Below, piece by piece: positions 1-8,742 of a stretch of DNA of 64,000 bases. Below the pieces are notes generated by a model. The model was not told where the DNA came from and made no database searches. It saw nothing but the letters and a program-made list of their open reading frames with translations. Position numbers and translations under genes: made by a program. This stretch comes from Chitinophagaceae bacterium (GTDB taxonomy: Bacteria; Bacteroidota; Bacteroidia; Chitinophagales; Chitinophagaceae): the NCBI GenBank assembly GCA_016720775.1, contig JADKJX010000001.1:620001-684000 (forward strand), in the 5' to 3' direction. Each line of letters starts with the position of its first letter. Position 1 is the stretch's first letter.

Positions 1-1
1 A

Positions 2-76
2 CTTTGTGATAAAGTAATAACTATTGAAGAAGGCAAAGTTGAAAACCAAGCATCCGTTAATAAAAAAGCAAATTAA
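2..76 (+). CDS. C-terminal end of ABC transporter ATP-binding protein (partial)
   Basis: Only the last 24 codons are in the window. The residues read LCDKVITIEEGKVENQ and then a short charged tail before TAA. This resembles the end of an ABC exporter ATPase, where the segment after the H-loop typically reads xCDxVxxxxxGxV. The HlyD-like adaptor begins 2 bp after the stop and a TolC-like protein follows, so this is most likely the inner-membrane ABC component of a type I secretion exporter, possibly with an N-terminal peptidase domain. The family call rests on a short tail plus context. Confidence 0.6.
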   Translation, partial: LCDKVITIEEGKVENQASVNKKAN

Positions 77-78
77 AA

Positions 79-1391
79 ATGGGCAGTACAAAAATAAATT
101 CATATTCACATATTTATCTGTACAACAAAAACAGTAAAGTAAAACTTTGGTTTTACATCTGTTTACTGGTATTCGTCGTTTTTTATTTCTGCCCTGGACA
201 CAAAACATACGGGCAAAAGGAACTGTTACCACTCTTTACCAGGATCAGCGGCCACAACAGGTAAATACCATCATCGGTGGCCGGGTAATGAAATGGTATA
301 TTAAGGAAGGCGATTATGTTAAAGCAGGTGATACTTTGGTGCAACTGGCAGAAGTGAAAACTGATTACCTGGATCCCGATTTGCTGCAACGCACAAAAGA
401 GCAATTGGCCGGTAAAGAACTGTCGGTTGAATATTATAAAGACAAAGTAGGAGCTGCAGATCAGCAGATCGGCGCCATAAATTCAGGACTTCAGTTAAAA
501 CTGAACCAGTTGCTGAATAAACTGAACCAGTTGCAATTAAAAGTGCAGGCCGACAGTGCTGAGACCGTTGCTGCAAACAATGATTTCATCATCGGCAACA
601 AACAATACAACCGCCAGAAAGCCATGTACGACAGCGGGCTGGTTTCCTTAACACAACTGGAAATACGCAATCAGCAATTTCAAAATGCACAGGCAAAGAA
701 AATTATGGCAGAAAATAAGCTGGCAAACAGCAAGCAGGATCTGACCATTACCCGGATTGAGATGAACGCTTTGCAACAGGAGAATGTTGAAAAAGTGAGC
801 AAGGCACAGGGCGACCAGTTTCAATCGCTCACGCAAATTGCAAGTGGCCAGGCAGATATTGCCAAACTGCAAAATCAATATGCCAGCTATAATATCCGCA
901 ATGGAATGTATTATATTCTTGCATCGCAAAGCGGGCAGATCGTAAAAGCGCAAAAGGCAGGCATAGGCGAATTTGTAAAGGATGGCGAAATGATCGCTGA
1001 GATTGTGCCTGATAAAATTCAGTATGCAGTAGAAATGTATGTACAGCCGCTTGACCTGCCATTGATTGCTCCCGGCCAAAAAGTACGGTTTTTGTTTGAT
1101 GGTTTTCCGGCTATTGTATTCAGTGGCTGGCCAAAAGCATCATCGGGTACTTTTGGCGGCGAGATTGTGGCAGTGGAAAGCAATGTAAGTACCAATGGAA
1201 AATTCAGGGTGATTGTGAAAGAAGATGCACAAGATAAACCATGGCCAAAAGAATTAAAGATTGGTGCAGGCGCACAGGGAATCACTTTATTAAAAAATGT
1301 ACCGGTCTGGTTTGAACTCTGGCGTAATATCAACGGCTTCCCGCCGGATTATTATAAAAAGGAAGACCTGAAAACAAAAGAAAAAAAATGA
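79..1391 (+). CDS. HlyD-family membrane fusion protein, frameshifted
   Basis: Periplasmic adaptor that would join the ABC exporter to the TolC channel. The ATG at 79 opens a frame with a short cytoplasmic tail and a membrane segment (LWFYICLLVFVVF). The rest of the protein (LFLPWTQNIRAKGTV onward) is one frame away. One missing T in the T run at 179-184 explains the switch exactly. Downstream come a biotinyl-lipoyl half (GGRVMKWYIKEGDYVKAGD), a long Q/N/K-rich coiled coil, a second lipoyl half (SGQIVKAQKAGIGEFV) and a C-terminal beta-barrel region. The TTG at 147 could start a truncated product without a proper signal anchor, but that is less likely. The stop overlaps the next start (ATGA), as in an operon. 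Confidence 0.8.
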
Positions 1392-2820
1392 AATGTATAA
1401 ATAGTATTATAACCGTATTATTATTGATTTCGTTTATTCCTGCAACTGCGCAGGAAAGAAAACAGCAACCGGATTCTTTACTGACATTATCAGCTAAAGA
1501 AATGATTGAAATTGTAAAGAAATATCATCCGGTTGCAAAGCAGGCCGATATTTTTATCGATAAGGCAAAGGCAGATGTAACAATTGCACGGGGCATGTTT
1601 GATCCTGTTTTAGCCAATGAAACGGCTGAAAAAACCTTTGACGGAACGAACTACTATTATTATAACCGTCCTGAACTTTCGATACCAACCTGGTTTGGAG
1701 TAGAAGTAACAGCCGGCTTGGAATACCTGTCGGGCAACCGTACCGATCCGGAAGAAACAAAAGGCAAAACAAGTTATGTTGGGATAAGTGTACCACTGGC
1801 TAAAAACCTTTTAATGGATAAAAGAAGGGCTGCCTTGCAAACAGCAAAAATATTCGGGGAAGCTTCTGCCATTGAAAAAAGAAATATACTCAACAACCTG
1901 TTGCTGGATGCTATGAAAACTTACTGGACATGGGTTCAGCAATACCAGGTTTATAAAACCATAAGTGATGCCGTGGTCGTTAATGAAAAAGAGTGCAACT
2001 GGTTAATACAGCTTACCGCCTTGGTGACAGGCCAGCTATTGATACAACTGAAGCGCTTGTACAATTGCAAAATTTTGAATTGCAAAAAAGCCAGGCCTGG
2101 CTTGATTTTCAAAATACAACGATTGATCTTTCTGCATTTCTCTGGACAGCAAACGCTCAGCCATATAACCTCTCCGCAGGCATAATTCCCGGAGAAGACC
2201 CGCAGGCTTTAAACATTGAAACCGCAGCTTTGCCCGAATTAGATAATTTGTTGGCCTCGGCTATAAAAAATCACCCGGAACTGGTCATCTATAATTATAA
2301 ACTGAGTGTTTTGAGCGTTGAAAAGAAGTTAAAATTCCAGGAACTGTTACCGACCATAAATTTTCGTTACAACCAGTTGGGTAAAGGATATGAAATATTA
2401 AAAACAGCAACTACCGGCCCGCTGTTTGAAAATAACTTTCAATATGGTTTAACCGTGGGCATCCCCCTGCGTTTTTCTCAGGGAAGAGGCGAGTACCGGA
2501 AGGCTAAATTAAAAATAACAGAGGCACAATTGCAGCAGGGGCAAAAGCAGCAGCAGATAGAAAACAAGGTCAGGAGTTATTTCAATGAATTGCTGACTGT
2601 AAAAAGCCAGGTGGCGTTGCAGGAAAAAGCGTATAAAAATTACAAGGCCTTACAGCGGGGTGAAGAGATCCGTTTCCAGGCGGGTGAAAGTTCTTTGTTT
2701 TTGATCAATGCAAGGGAAAATAAAACACTGGAGGCTTTGCAAAAATTGCAGGAACTGAAAGCGAAATATTATAAAACAGAAAATAGCCTGCTTTGGGCTG
2801 CAGGTTTATTGATATTCTAA
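1388..2820 (+). CDS. TolC-family outer membrane efflux protein, frameshifted
   Basis: Outer-membrane channel of the same exporter. The ATG at 1388 overlaps the hlyD-like stop and opens a signal peptide ending at ATAQ. The first part (LTLSAKEMIEIVKKYHP, then FDPVLANE) is a typical TolC N-terminal half. After VVVNEK the frame is lost, and the second half (QLVNTAYRLGDRPAIDTTEALVQ to the stop at 2820) continues one frame away. One missing A in the A run at 1986-1990 restores a single protein of about 477 residues, the usual TolC length. The second half contains the periplasmic helices (AQLQQGQKQQQIENKV). The stop is 1 bp from the convergent GH3 gene stop, with no terminator visible between them. 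Confidence 0.8.
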
Positions 2821-2821
2821 T

Positions 2822-5743
2822 TTACAATCCCATCGCCCTGTAGATCGCTTCCTGGATATTGGTACGTACATTCATCCGGAGCAATTTTGTGTTATCGCCT
2901 CCATAAGGATTTACCCGGTTGCTTAAAAAAACAAAGACGAGGTTATAAGTTGGATCAGCCCACACACAGGTGCCTGTAAAGCCGGTATGGCCGAATGTAA
3001 GGGGAGACGCTGTATAACAGGGATAGGGGTCGGGGCGTATGTGGTTATCTTTTTCGGGTTTATCAAAACCATAGCCACGCCGGCTGATGCTGCTGTGGTA
3101 AGCCGTAAAGAGATCAACTGTTTCTTTCTGTAAGTATCTTTTGCCATTAATAGTTCCGCCATTCAAAAGCATCTGCATGACCATGGCCAGGTCGTATGCA
3201 TTGCTGAACAAGCCTGCATGGCCGGCCACCCCGCCAAACATGGCAGCGCCGGGATCATGAACCGTACCTCGCAATAACTGCAGACGGAAATATTTTTCCT
3301 GCTCAGTAGGTGCGATCCTGCTTGTTGGGAATTGTTCGGTTGGTTTAAACCCCGCTGTCGTCAGGCCCATCGGCTTGTAAAAAATTTTCTTCACGTATTC
3401 ATCCAGCGATAGACCACTGATAGCTTCCACTACTTTGCCTAAGAAAATAAAATCATTATCGCTGTAAATGTAACGGTTTGCTTTGCCCAGCGGACTTTGT
3501 AATATCCGTTTGTAGATCGTATCACGCCAGTCGGTACGCATATAAAGATCCTTTGCAACCGGGATGCTGAAGGAATCATTTTTTACAGGTGAATAATAAC
3601 CCGGTAAAGGAACCCCCTTTGCATCAATGGTTTCTTTGTAAAAAGGAATATAGGCCACCAACCCTGCCTGGTGCAGTAAAATATTCTCTATGGTCAGGTG
3701 TTCTTTATTGGTTCCCCTTACCCAGGAGAGATAGTCTCCGAGTTTTTTTTTCAGGTCGAGCTTTCCTTCGTCATACAATTTCATTACAGAAATGGTAGTG
3801 GCGCAAATTTTGGTAACGGAAGCCATGTCGTAAATGGATTCTTTGGTTACGGGCTCGGCATTATCGTAAGAAAAACTTCCATAAGTTTTGTAGTAAGCGA
3901 TCTTTCCATCCTTTGCCACCAGTACCACGGCCCCGGGCACTGCAGCTTTTGCAATGGCATCTTCGGCAATGGCATCAATGAACGTGAGCTTTTTTGCATC
4001 CAGTGTTAATTTCGCCGGATCGACAGGAGATAAAGCCGCATAATTAATGCCGGTGCCGAATTTAAATTCAGCACAAACAGTAACCGGGAGTTTTCCTTTG
4101 GCGGCGATCTTTCCCTGCAACAGGTCGATGGCCACATTATGTATGATGCTGTCGTCTTCATAGCAGGCAATAAGATTTTTTGCATTGCACCAGTTCTTTA
4201 CAGCATAGGGGTTTCCAAATACAAACGTGATTGACTTAGTTTTTTGCTGCAGCAGCGTAACCAGGTCAACCGCATTTTTACTTATGCCGAAATTATTTGC
4301 CGGCGTACGGCTGTATGCATGAACTCCGATAATAACTTTTTTATACTGTTTCTTTATAGCGGCAACGGTTTCTGTAATTTTCGATGCATCCTGTTTGTAA
4401 TCGAAGTAAATCACATCGGCATTGTAATCGGCGTGGATGCGGTCAGCAAACGCATTGTTGGTATTCATTCCCACACTTACATACAGTACATCTTTTGCAG
4501 CCATTTTTTCTTTAGCAGGCATCGGGAAGAAATCAGCATCTGTTTTTTTCAAAACAGTCAATGCGTTCTCACCGATCAGTTTGCGCATGAAGGGAACATT
4601 GCTGTTCAGGTCGTTGGTAAGATTATCTGTGTTGATGGGTTGTAGTTTTGAAAGGCCATACTGGTATTTGGCCATCAATACTTTTTTGCAGTGCATCTCA
4701 ATATCGGCCCAGCTTAGCTTTCCGCTGTCGATGGCTGATTTGATCTTTGCGATGGACATGGGTACATCTCCGGGCAGGCAAAGCATATCGTTCCCTGCGA
4801 TAAGTGATTCAACAGAAGCCGATTCATCCGGAAAGAATTTTTTAACTCCCTGCATGCCGAGGGCATCGGTAAAAGTTAATCCCTGGTAACCCAGCTGATT
4901 CCGCATTAACCCGGTAACATTATTTTTTGATAGAGAAGTGGCCCTGTTCGCTGCTGTATCAATAGCAGGAATGTATAAGTGGGCGACCATTACGCTGCCA
5001 ATACCGGCTTTAAAGATCTGCCGGAATGGATAAAGCTCCAGTGCTTCCAGTTGTGCCATCGACTTATTGATCACCGGAAGATCGAGGTGCGAATCAACCG
5101 ACACATCTCCATGTCCCGGGAAGTGCTTGGCGCATGCCATTACCCCATTGTCCTGCATACCCTTCATGTACTGGATGGCGAAGGATGCCACTTTGTATTT
5201 ATCTTCTCCAAAACTGCGGTCGTTTATCACCGGGTTATCGGGGTTATTATTTACATCCACCACCGGGGCATAGTTTACCTGTATGCCAACCCGTTTGCAC
5301 TGTGCGGCAACAATTCTTCCGTATTGATAAGCAATGTTTGAATCCTGCACGGCGCCCAGCATCATTTGCCTGGGTAAGGGAAGCACACTATCGATCATGC
5401 GCATACCAACTCCCCACTCGGCATCAATGCACATGAGTATGGGTGTTTTTGCCATTGCCTGTAAACCGTTGATGATATTGGCCTGCTTAACCGGGCTGCC
5501 CTGGAAAAGACAAATACCCCCGATATTATATTGTTTTACCTGCTCAGCTACTAAGCTGTCGAAAAAAGTGACCGTCTTTGTCCGCATATCAATGGTTGAT
5601 AAACGCACCACCATCAGCTGTGCTATCTGTTCATCGGGGCTGAGGGTTTTAAAAACACTGTCGGCCCAGCGGGAAGCCGCTGTTTCCTGTGCAAAGCCGT
5701 TGATGGTTATGGAAAGAAGGAATGCCAGTTGAATTTTCCGCAT
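2822..5743 (-). CDS. GH3 beta-N-acetylhexosaminidase / serine beta-lactamase fusion protein
   Basis: A 973-residue secreted protein with signal peptide MRKIQLAFLLSITINGFAQ. Residues about 30-370 form a NagZ-like glycoside hydrolase 3 domain with KHFPGHGD at 206-213 and the SHLDLP segment after it. The likely nucleophile is Asp293 in FTDALGMQG. A GH3 C-terminal-like sandwich region follows to about 590. Residues about 600-973 form a class C beta-lactamase-like serine hydrolase with an SVTK (SxxK) motif near 641, YSDND in place of YxN, and HTGFTGT in place of KTG. This two-domain architecture is known in Bacteroidota. It probably removes GlcNAc from muropeptides and cleaves or senses D-Ala peptides, but the C-terminal activity is uncertain. 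It is divergent from mutL. Confidence 0.9.
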   Translation of the reverse strand: MRKIQLAFLLSITINGFAQETAASRWADSVFKTLSPDEQIAQLMVVRLSTIDMRTKTVTFFDSLVAEQVKQYNIGGICLFQGSPVKQANIINGLQAMAKTPILMCIDAEWGVGMRMIDSVLPLPRQMMLGAVQDSNIAYQYGRIVAAQCKRVGIQVNYAPVVDVNNNPDNPVINDRSFGEDKYKVASFAIQYMKGMQDNGVMACAKHFPGHGDVSVDSHLDLPVINKSMAQLEALELYPFRQIFKAGIGSVMVAHLYIPAIDTAANRATSLSKNNVTGLMRNQLGYQGLTFTDALGMQGVKKFFPDESASVESLIAGNDMLCLPGDVPMSIAKIKSAIDSGKLSWADIEMHCKKVLMAKYQYGLSKLQPINTDNLTNDLNSNVPFMRKLIGENALTVLKKTDADFFPMPAKEKMAAKDVLYVSVGMNTNNAFADRIHADYNADVIYFDYKQDASKITETVAAIKKQYKKVIIGVHAYSRTPANNFGISKNAVDLVTLLQQKTKSITFVFGNPYAVKNWCNAKNLIACYEDDSIIHNVAIDLLQGKIAAKGKLPVTVCAEFKFGTGINYAALSPVDPAKLTLDAKKLTFIDAIAEDAIAKAAVPGAVVLVAKDGKIAYYKTYGSFSYDNAEPVTKESIYDMASVTKICATTISVMKLYDEGKLDLKKKLGDYLSWVRGTNKEHLTIENILLHQAGLVAYIPFYKETIDAKGVPLPGYYSPVKNDSFSIPVAKDLYMRTDWRDTIYKRILQSPLGKANRYIYSDNDFIFLGKVVEAISGLSLDEYVKKIFYKPMGLTTAGFKPTEQFPTSRIAPTEQEKYFRLQLLRGTVHDPGAAMFGGVAGHAGLFSNAYDLAMVMQMLLNGGTINGKRYLQKETVDLFTAYHSSISRRGYGFDKPEKDNHIRPDPYPCYTASPLTFGHTGFTGTCVWADPTYNLVFVFLSNRVNPYGGDNTKLLRMNVRTNIQEAIYRAMGL

Positions 5744-5778
5744 ATAGCTACAAAAAATTTATAGTGGAAAGGATGTGT

Positions 5779-5786
5779 TATTTTTG
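5779..5786 (+). promoter_or_regulatory. Putative -10 element of the mutL promoter
   Basis: TATTTTTG matches the Bacteroidota -10 consensus TAnnTTTG. A TTG start codon lies 20 nt downstream at 5806. The element overlaps an upstream in-frame ATG (5773), which argues that translation starts after it. No convincing TTTG is seen at -33. Confidence 0.5.
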
Positions 5787-5805
5787 CCGTTCTAAATTAC
5801 CGAAT

Positions 5806-7659
5806 TTGCCCGATATCATTCAATTATTACCTGATAATATCGCCAACCAGATCGCTGCAGGGGAAGTGATCCAGCGGCCAGCCAGTGCTGTGAAGGAATT
5901 GCTGGAGAATGCCGTGGATGCAGGCGCTGATGAGATAAAACTCATTATTAATGATGCCGGCAAAGCATTGATACAGGTTATTGACAATGGCCGGGGCATG
6001 AGTGAAACAGATGCCCGGATGGCTTTTGAACGGCATGCTACTTCCAAAATAAAAAATATTGAAGACCTGTTCCGGATAAAGACCATGGGTTTCCGGGGCG
6101 AGGCACTGGCAAGTATTGCTGCTGTAGGACAGGTTGAACTAAAAACCAAGCGGACTGAAGATGAGACCGGGGTTTATATAGAAATTGAGAACAGCCAGGT
6201 TGTAAAACAGGAACCGGTTGCAGCGCCCGTTGGCACAAGCATTGCGATGAAAAATCTTTTCTTCAATGTGCCTGCCCGCAGAAATTTTTTAAAAAGTAAT
6301 GCGGCAGAGTTAAGGCATATTATGGATGAGTTCATACGGGTGGCGATGTCATTCCCTGACATTTTCTTTTCTCTTACCAGTAATGGCCAGCAGGTTTTTC
6401 ATTTGGAAAAGGGAACCATGAAGCAACGCATTGTGCAGATACTGGGAAACAGTTATGCTGCCAAATTGGTACCGGTGCAGGAACAGACCGACTACATGAA
6501 TATTTATGGTTTTGTAGGCAAACCTGAAACAGCAAAGAAGACAAGAGGCGATCAATACTTTTTTGTGAATAACCGGTTCATCAAAAGCGCTTACCTCAAT
6601 CATGCGGTGATGAATGCATTTAATGAGATGATCGCAAAAGACAGTTTCCCGATGTATACCTTATTCATCGACCTGGATCCTTCGCAAGTGGATATAAACG
6701 TACATCCTACCAAGCAGGAAATAAAATTTGAAGACGAGAAGATCGTGTATGCTTTTGTGCAGAGCGCCGTAAAACATGCACTGGCACAGTTCAGCATAAC
6801 GCCCACGCTTGATTTTGAACTGGATCCGTCCATACAAAGCCTCGATGCCGTGGCAAAACCTTTTACAGAGGAAAAAAGATCATCAGCATCGGCATCTTCC
6901 TTATATAAAACCTTCACGCAAAAACACCAGTCACATTTTATTGAAAGCAAAAGCGAGTTGAAGCACTGGAAGAGCCTGGGCGGAACCGAAGGAGACGAGC
7001 CCGGAAAAAAGCTGGCCGGTGATCGTGGGTCGTTGGTAGAAGGGGAGTCTGCTAAAATGCAGCAGTTGCATCCGATCAACGATCAACGGCCAACGACAGA
7101 CAATCTCTTACAATTACATAATACTTTTATCGTAGTCCAGACCAACAAAGGATATTACCTCGTTCATCAGCAAAATGCACACGAACGTATTTTGTACGAA
7201 CGATTTGCATTGGCTGTTGAAGGCAGGCCCATTGCCACGCAGCAGAGCTTGTTTCCGGCAACGATGGAACTGGCTGCTGCCGATGCGGTATTGCTGAACG
7301 AACTGCTGCCCGACCTTCATCACCTGGGTTATATGCTCGAGCCCTTTGGCAACAATACGTTTGTGATACAGGGAACCCCGGCCGATGTTGACCATGGCAA
7401 TGAGAAAACAGCCATTGAAAAAATGCTGGAACAATACAAACATTTCAGCAGCGATCTTAAATTCAGTAAAAGGGAAAAGTTACTGCGTTCACTCGCTTTG
7501 CAGCAATCCATTAAAGCAGGTATCTCATTAACCGACAAAGAAATGAAAGCGTTGCTGGAAGACCTGTTCAACTGCAGCACATCCAACATTACTGCCAATG
7601 GCAAACCCACTTACCTGGAGTTTAAGAAAGATGAACTGGATAAAATGTTTGGCAGGTAG
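5806..7659 (+). CDS. mutL: DNA mismatch repair protein MutL
   Basis: Mismatch-repair ATPase that couples MutS to downstream strand removal. From the TTG at 5806 the protein begins PDIIQLLPDNIANQIAAGE, as MutL proteins of this phylum do. In-frame ATGs upstream at 5722 and 5773 give an unconserved leader and overlap the neighbour or the promoter. The GHKL ATPase motifs are intact: ELLEN with Glu31 and Asn35, DNGRG at 60-64, GFRGEALASI at 95-104. The transducer domain follows (NNRFIKS, DVNVHPTKQEI-like). The linker, about residues 355-440, carries a repeat-derived insertion. The C-terminal dimerisation domain has HQQNAHERILYE, QQSIKAG and ANGKPT where endonuclease-type MutL has DQHAxxERxxxE, ACHxxxKxG and CPHGRPT, so nuclease ligands look absent. 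Confidence 0.93.
   Translation: MPDIIQLLPDNIANQIAAGEVIQRPASAVKELLENAVDAGADEIKLIINDAGKALIQVIDNGRGMSETDARMAFERHATSKIKNIEDLFRIKTMGFRGEALASIAAVGQVELKTKRTEDETGVYIEIENSQVVKQEPVAAPVGTSIAMKNLFFNVPARRNFLKSNAAELRHIMDEFIRVAMSFPDIFFSLTSNGQQVFHLEKGTMKQRIVQILGNSYAAKLVPVQEQTDYMNIYGFVGKPETAKKTRGDQYFFVNNRFIKSAYLNHAVMNAFNEMIAKDSFPMYTLFIDLDPSQVDINVHPTKQEIKFEDEKIVYAFVQSAVKHALAQFSITPTLDFELDPSIQSLDAVAKPFTEEKRSSASASSLYKTFTQKHQSHFIESKSELKHWKSLGGTEGDEPGKKLAGDRGSLVEGESAKMQQLHPINDQRPTTDNLLQLHNTFIVVQTNKGYYLVHQQNAHERILYERFALAVEGRPIATQQSLFPATMELAAADAVLLNELLPDLHHLGYMLEPFGNNTFVIQGTPADVDHGNEKTAIEKMLEQYKHFSSDLKFSKREKLLRSLALQQSIKAGISLTDKEMKALLEDLFNCSTSNITANGKPTYLEFKKDELDKMFGR
7018..7100. repeat. Repeat-derived insertion inside the mutL linker
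   Basis: TCGTTGG at 7030-7036 and CCAACGA at 7090-7096 form an imperfect dyad around this stretch. The right part (GATCAACGATCAACGG) shares CAACGATCAACGG with an insertion in holB. It is translated in frame as a low-complexity part of the MutL linker (NDQRPTTDN). It looks like a short mobile or palindromic repeat tolerated in an unstructured linker. Confidence 0.55.
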
Positions 7660-7687
7660 GATAACAGGCTTGCCGCAATGGGATTAC

Positions 7688-8539
7688 TTAATCAATGTCA
7701 ATGGTATTCAGACTGGCTAACGTACTTTTCTCTTCATCTAAAATAACCAGCAGCTTTTTCAGCATTTCCCTGTATTGAATTGTTTTACCATGCTGTGTTT
7801 CAATATTAATATACCGCCTGTTTTGTTCGCCATAATACACACTTAGTGAACCATCTTTAAAAACGTTTGCATTATCCTGCAAAATGCTGTTGTATCCGAA
7901 GGAAGCCATTCTGTTATAAATTACCTGGTCTGTAGTTAGTGCGATATCATCTATATCCTGCCACTCGTCTGCATAAACCTGGCTGGCATCATTATGTCTT
8001 GGCCCCCCGGGCAGGTAGGTTCTTACCGAAAAATCTCCGTCGGTATTATTGTGGAGTGCGATCAGGCAGGGAATGCTGTCTGGGATAAGTTGCAACAGGT
8101 GTGCGGCAAATTTTTCTACTTCTGTGACTGCGAGGGGATTTATTTTTCCATTTGCTTTCAGGGTAAGCATAATGCCCGTACGGGAGAATATCCTGTTGGG
8201 ATCAAATGTATATACCACTCCTTTAAATGAAAAACTGATGTTTCGTTTGGCATTGTTCTCGATCTTTATCAATAACCCGCCTTGTTCTTCCAAAACAGAC
8301 CGGGCGGCTTTCACAGCGGTCGTTTCATCATCATGTAAATTAATGCAGCAGGTACTTACAAATTCTCCATATTGCGACACTTTAAATGAAATGACCCTGT
8401 CTCCCAGTTTATGAGATATTACTTTTTCTGAAGGGGAAAAGGCTTTTGAATTTTCTGCGACGTAGTGTTTACCCGGGTTGGTTATTCTGGGTGTTGCTGT
8501 TGTAAGAAAAAAAAGCAAGTACAGGCTGTGCACTAACAT
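7688..8539 (-). CDS. Secreted protein resembling M14 zinc carboxypeptidase / AstE family
   Basis: A 283-residue protein with a short N-terminal hydrophobic segment (LVHSLYLLFFLTTA) that is probably a signal peptide. I do not recognise a named family. It has, in order, HDDE at 69-72 (HxxE), DPNR at 113-116 and His163 in ALHNNTDG. This order matches the zinc ligands and the substrate-binding NR pair of M14 metallocarboxypeptidases (His-x-x-Glu, Asn-Arg, His), although the spacing to the third ligand is shorter. A general-base Glu near the C-terminus cannot be assigned. It could be a peptidase or amidase acting on cell-wall peptides. It ends convergently with mutL, 28 bp apart. Confidence 0.6.
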   Translation of the reverse strand: MLVHSLYLLFFLTTATPRITNPGKHYVAENSKAFSPSEKVISHKLGDRVISFKVSQYGEFVSTCCINLHDDETTAVKAARSVLEEQGGLLIKIENNAKRNISFSFKGVVYTFDPNRIFSRTGIMLTLKANGKINPLAVTEVEKFAAHLLQLIPDSIPCLIALHNNTDGDFSVRTYLPGGPRHNDASQVYADEWQDIDDIALTTDQVIYNRMASFGYNSILQDNANVFKDGSLSVYYGEQNRRYINIETQHGKTIQYREMLKKLLVILDEEKSTLASLNTIDID

Positions 8540-8550
8540 CTAAGTTTATG

Positions 8551-8558
8551 CAAATATA
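8551..8558 (-). promoter_or_regulatory. Putative -10 element for the M14-like gene
   Basis: Read on the minus strand this is TATATTTG, an exact match to TAnnTTTG, 12 nt upstream of the ATG at 8539. The -33 position is not convincing. Confidence 0.45.
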
Positions 8559-8685
8559 TCTTTAACTTTTTTCATGTTTATATGATTTTGCAGGATACTA
8601 ACAGGTGTTGATAAAAAGGATAAAGCTGCCCGAAACTTGGTTTTCGATGTTATTACGACTGTTTAAAACGCGGAAGTTTAGGGTA

Positions 8686-8718
8686 TAAAAAAGCCTGCAA
8701 CATTTCTGTTACAGGCCT
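8686..8718 (-). terminator. Rho-independent terminator of the PKD-repeat gene
   Basis: GCCTG and CAGGC arms (8693-8716) form a stem around ACA-GAAA-TGT. On the minus strand it is followed by a T tract. It lies 25 bp after the stop codon of the PKD protein gene. Confidence 0.75.
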
Positions 8719-8742
8719 TGCTTTTAAAAATAACCCCAGGTA

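Noticed and set aside
147..1391. TTG at 147 as the start of the HlyD-like protein
   Set aside because: It gives no proper signal anchor (VLHLFTGIRR). The ATG at 79 with one missing T gives the expected anchor, so a frameshift is the better reading.
4244..4889. Long open frames opposite the GH3/beta-lactamase gene
   Set aside because: They are antisense shadows with no domain, no signal and unusual composition.
5722..5805. ATG at 5722 or 5773 as the mutL start
   Set aside because: The added residues are not conserved, and both lie before or inside the -10 element. The TTG at 5806 fits the family start.
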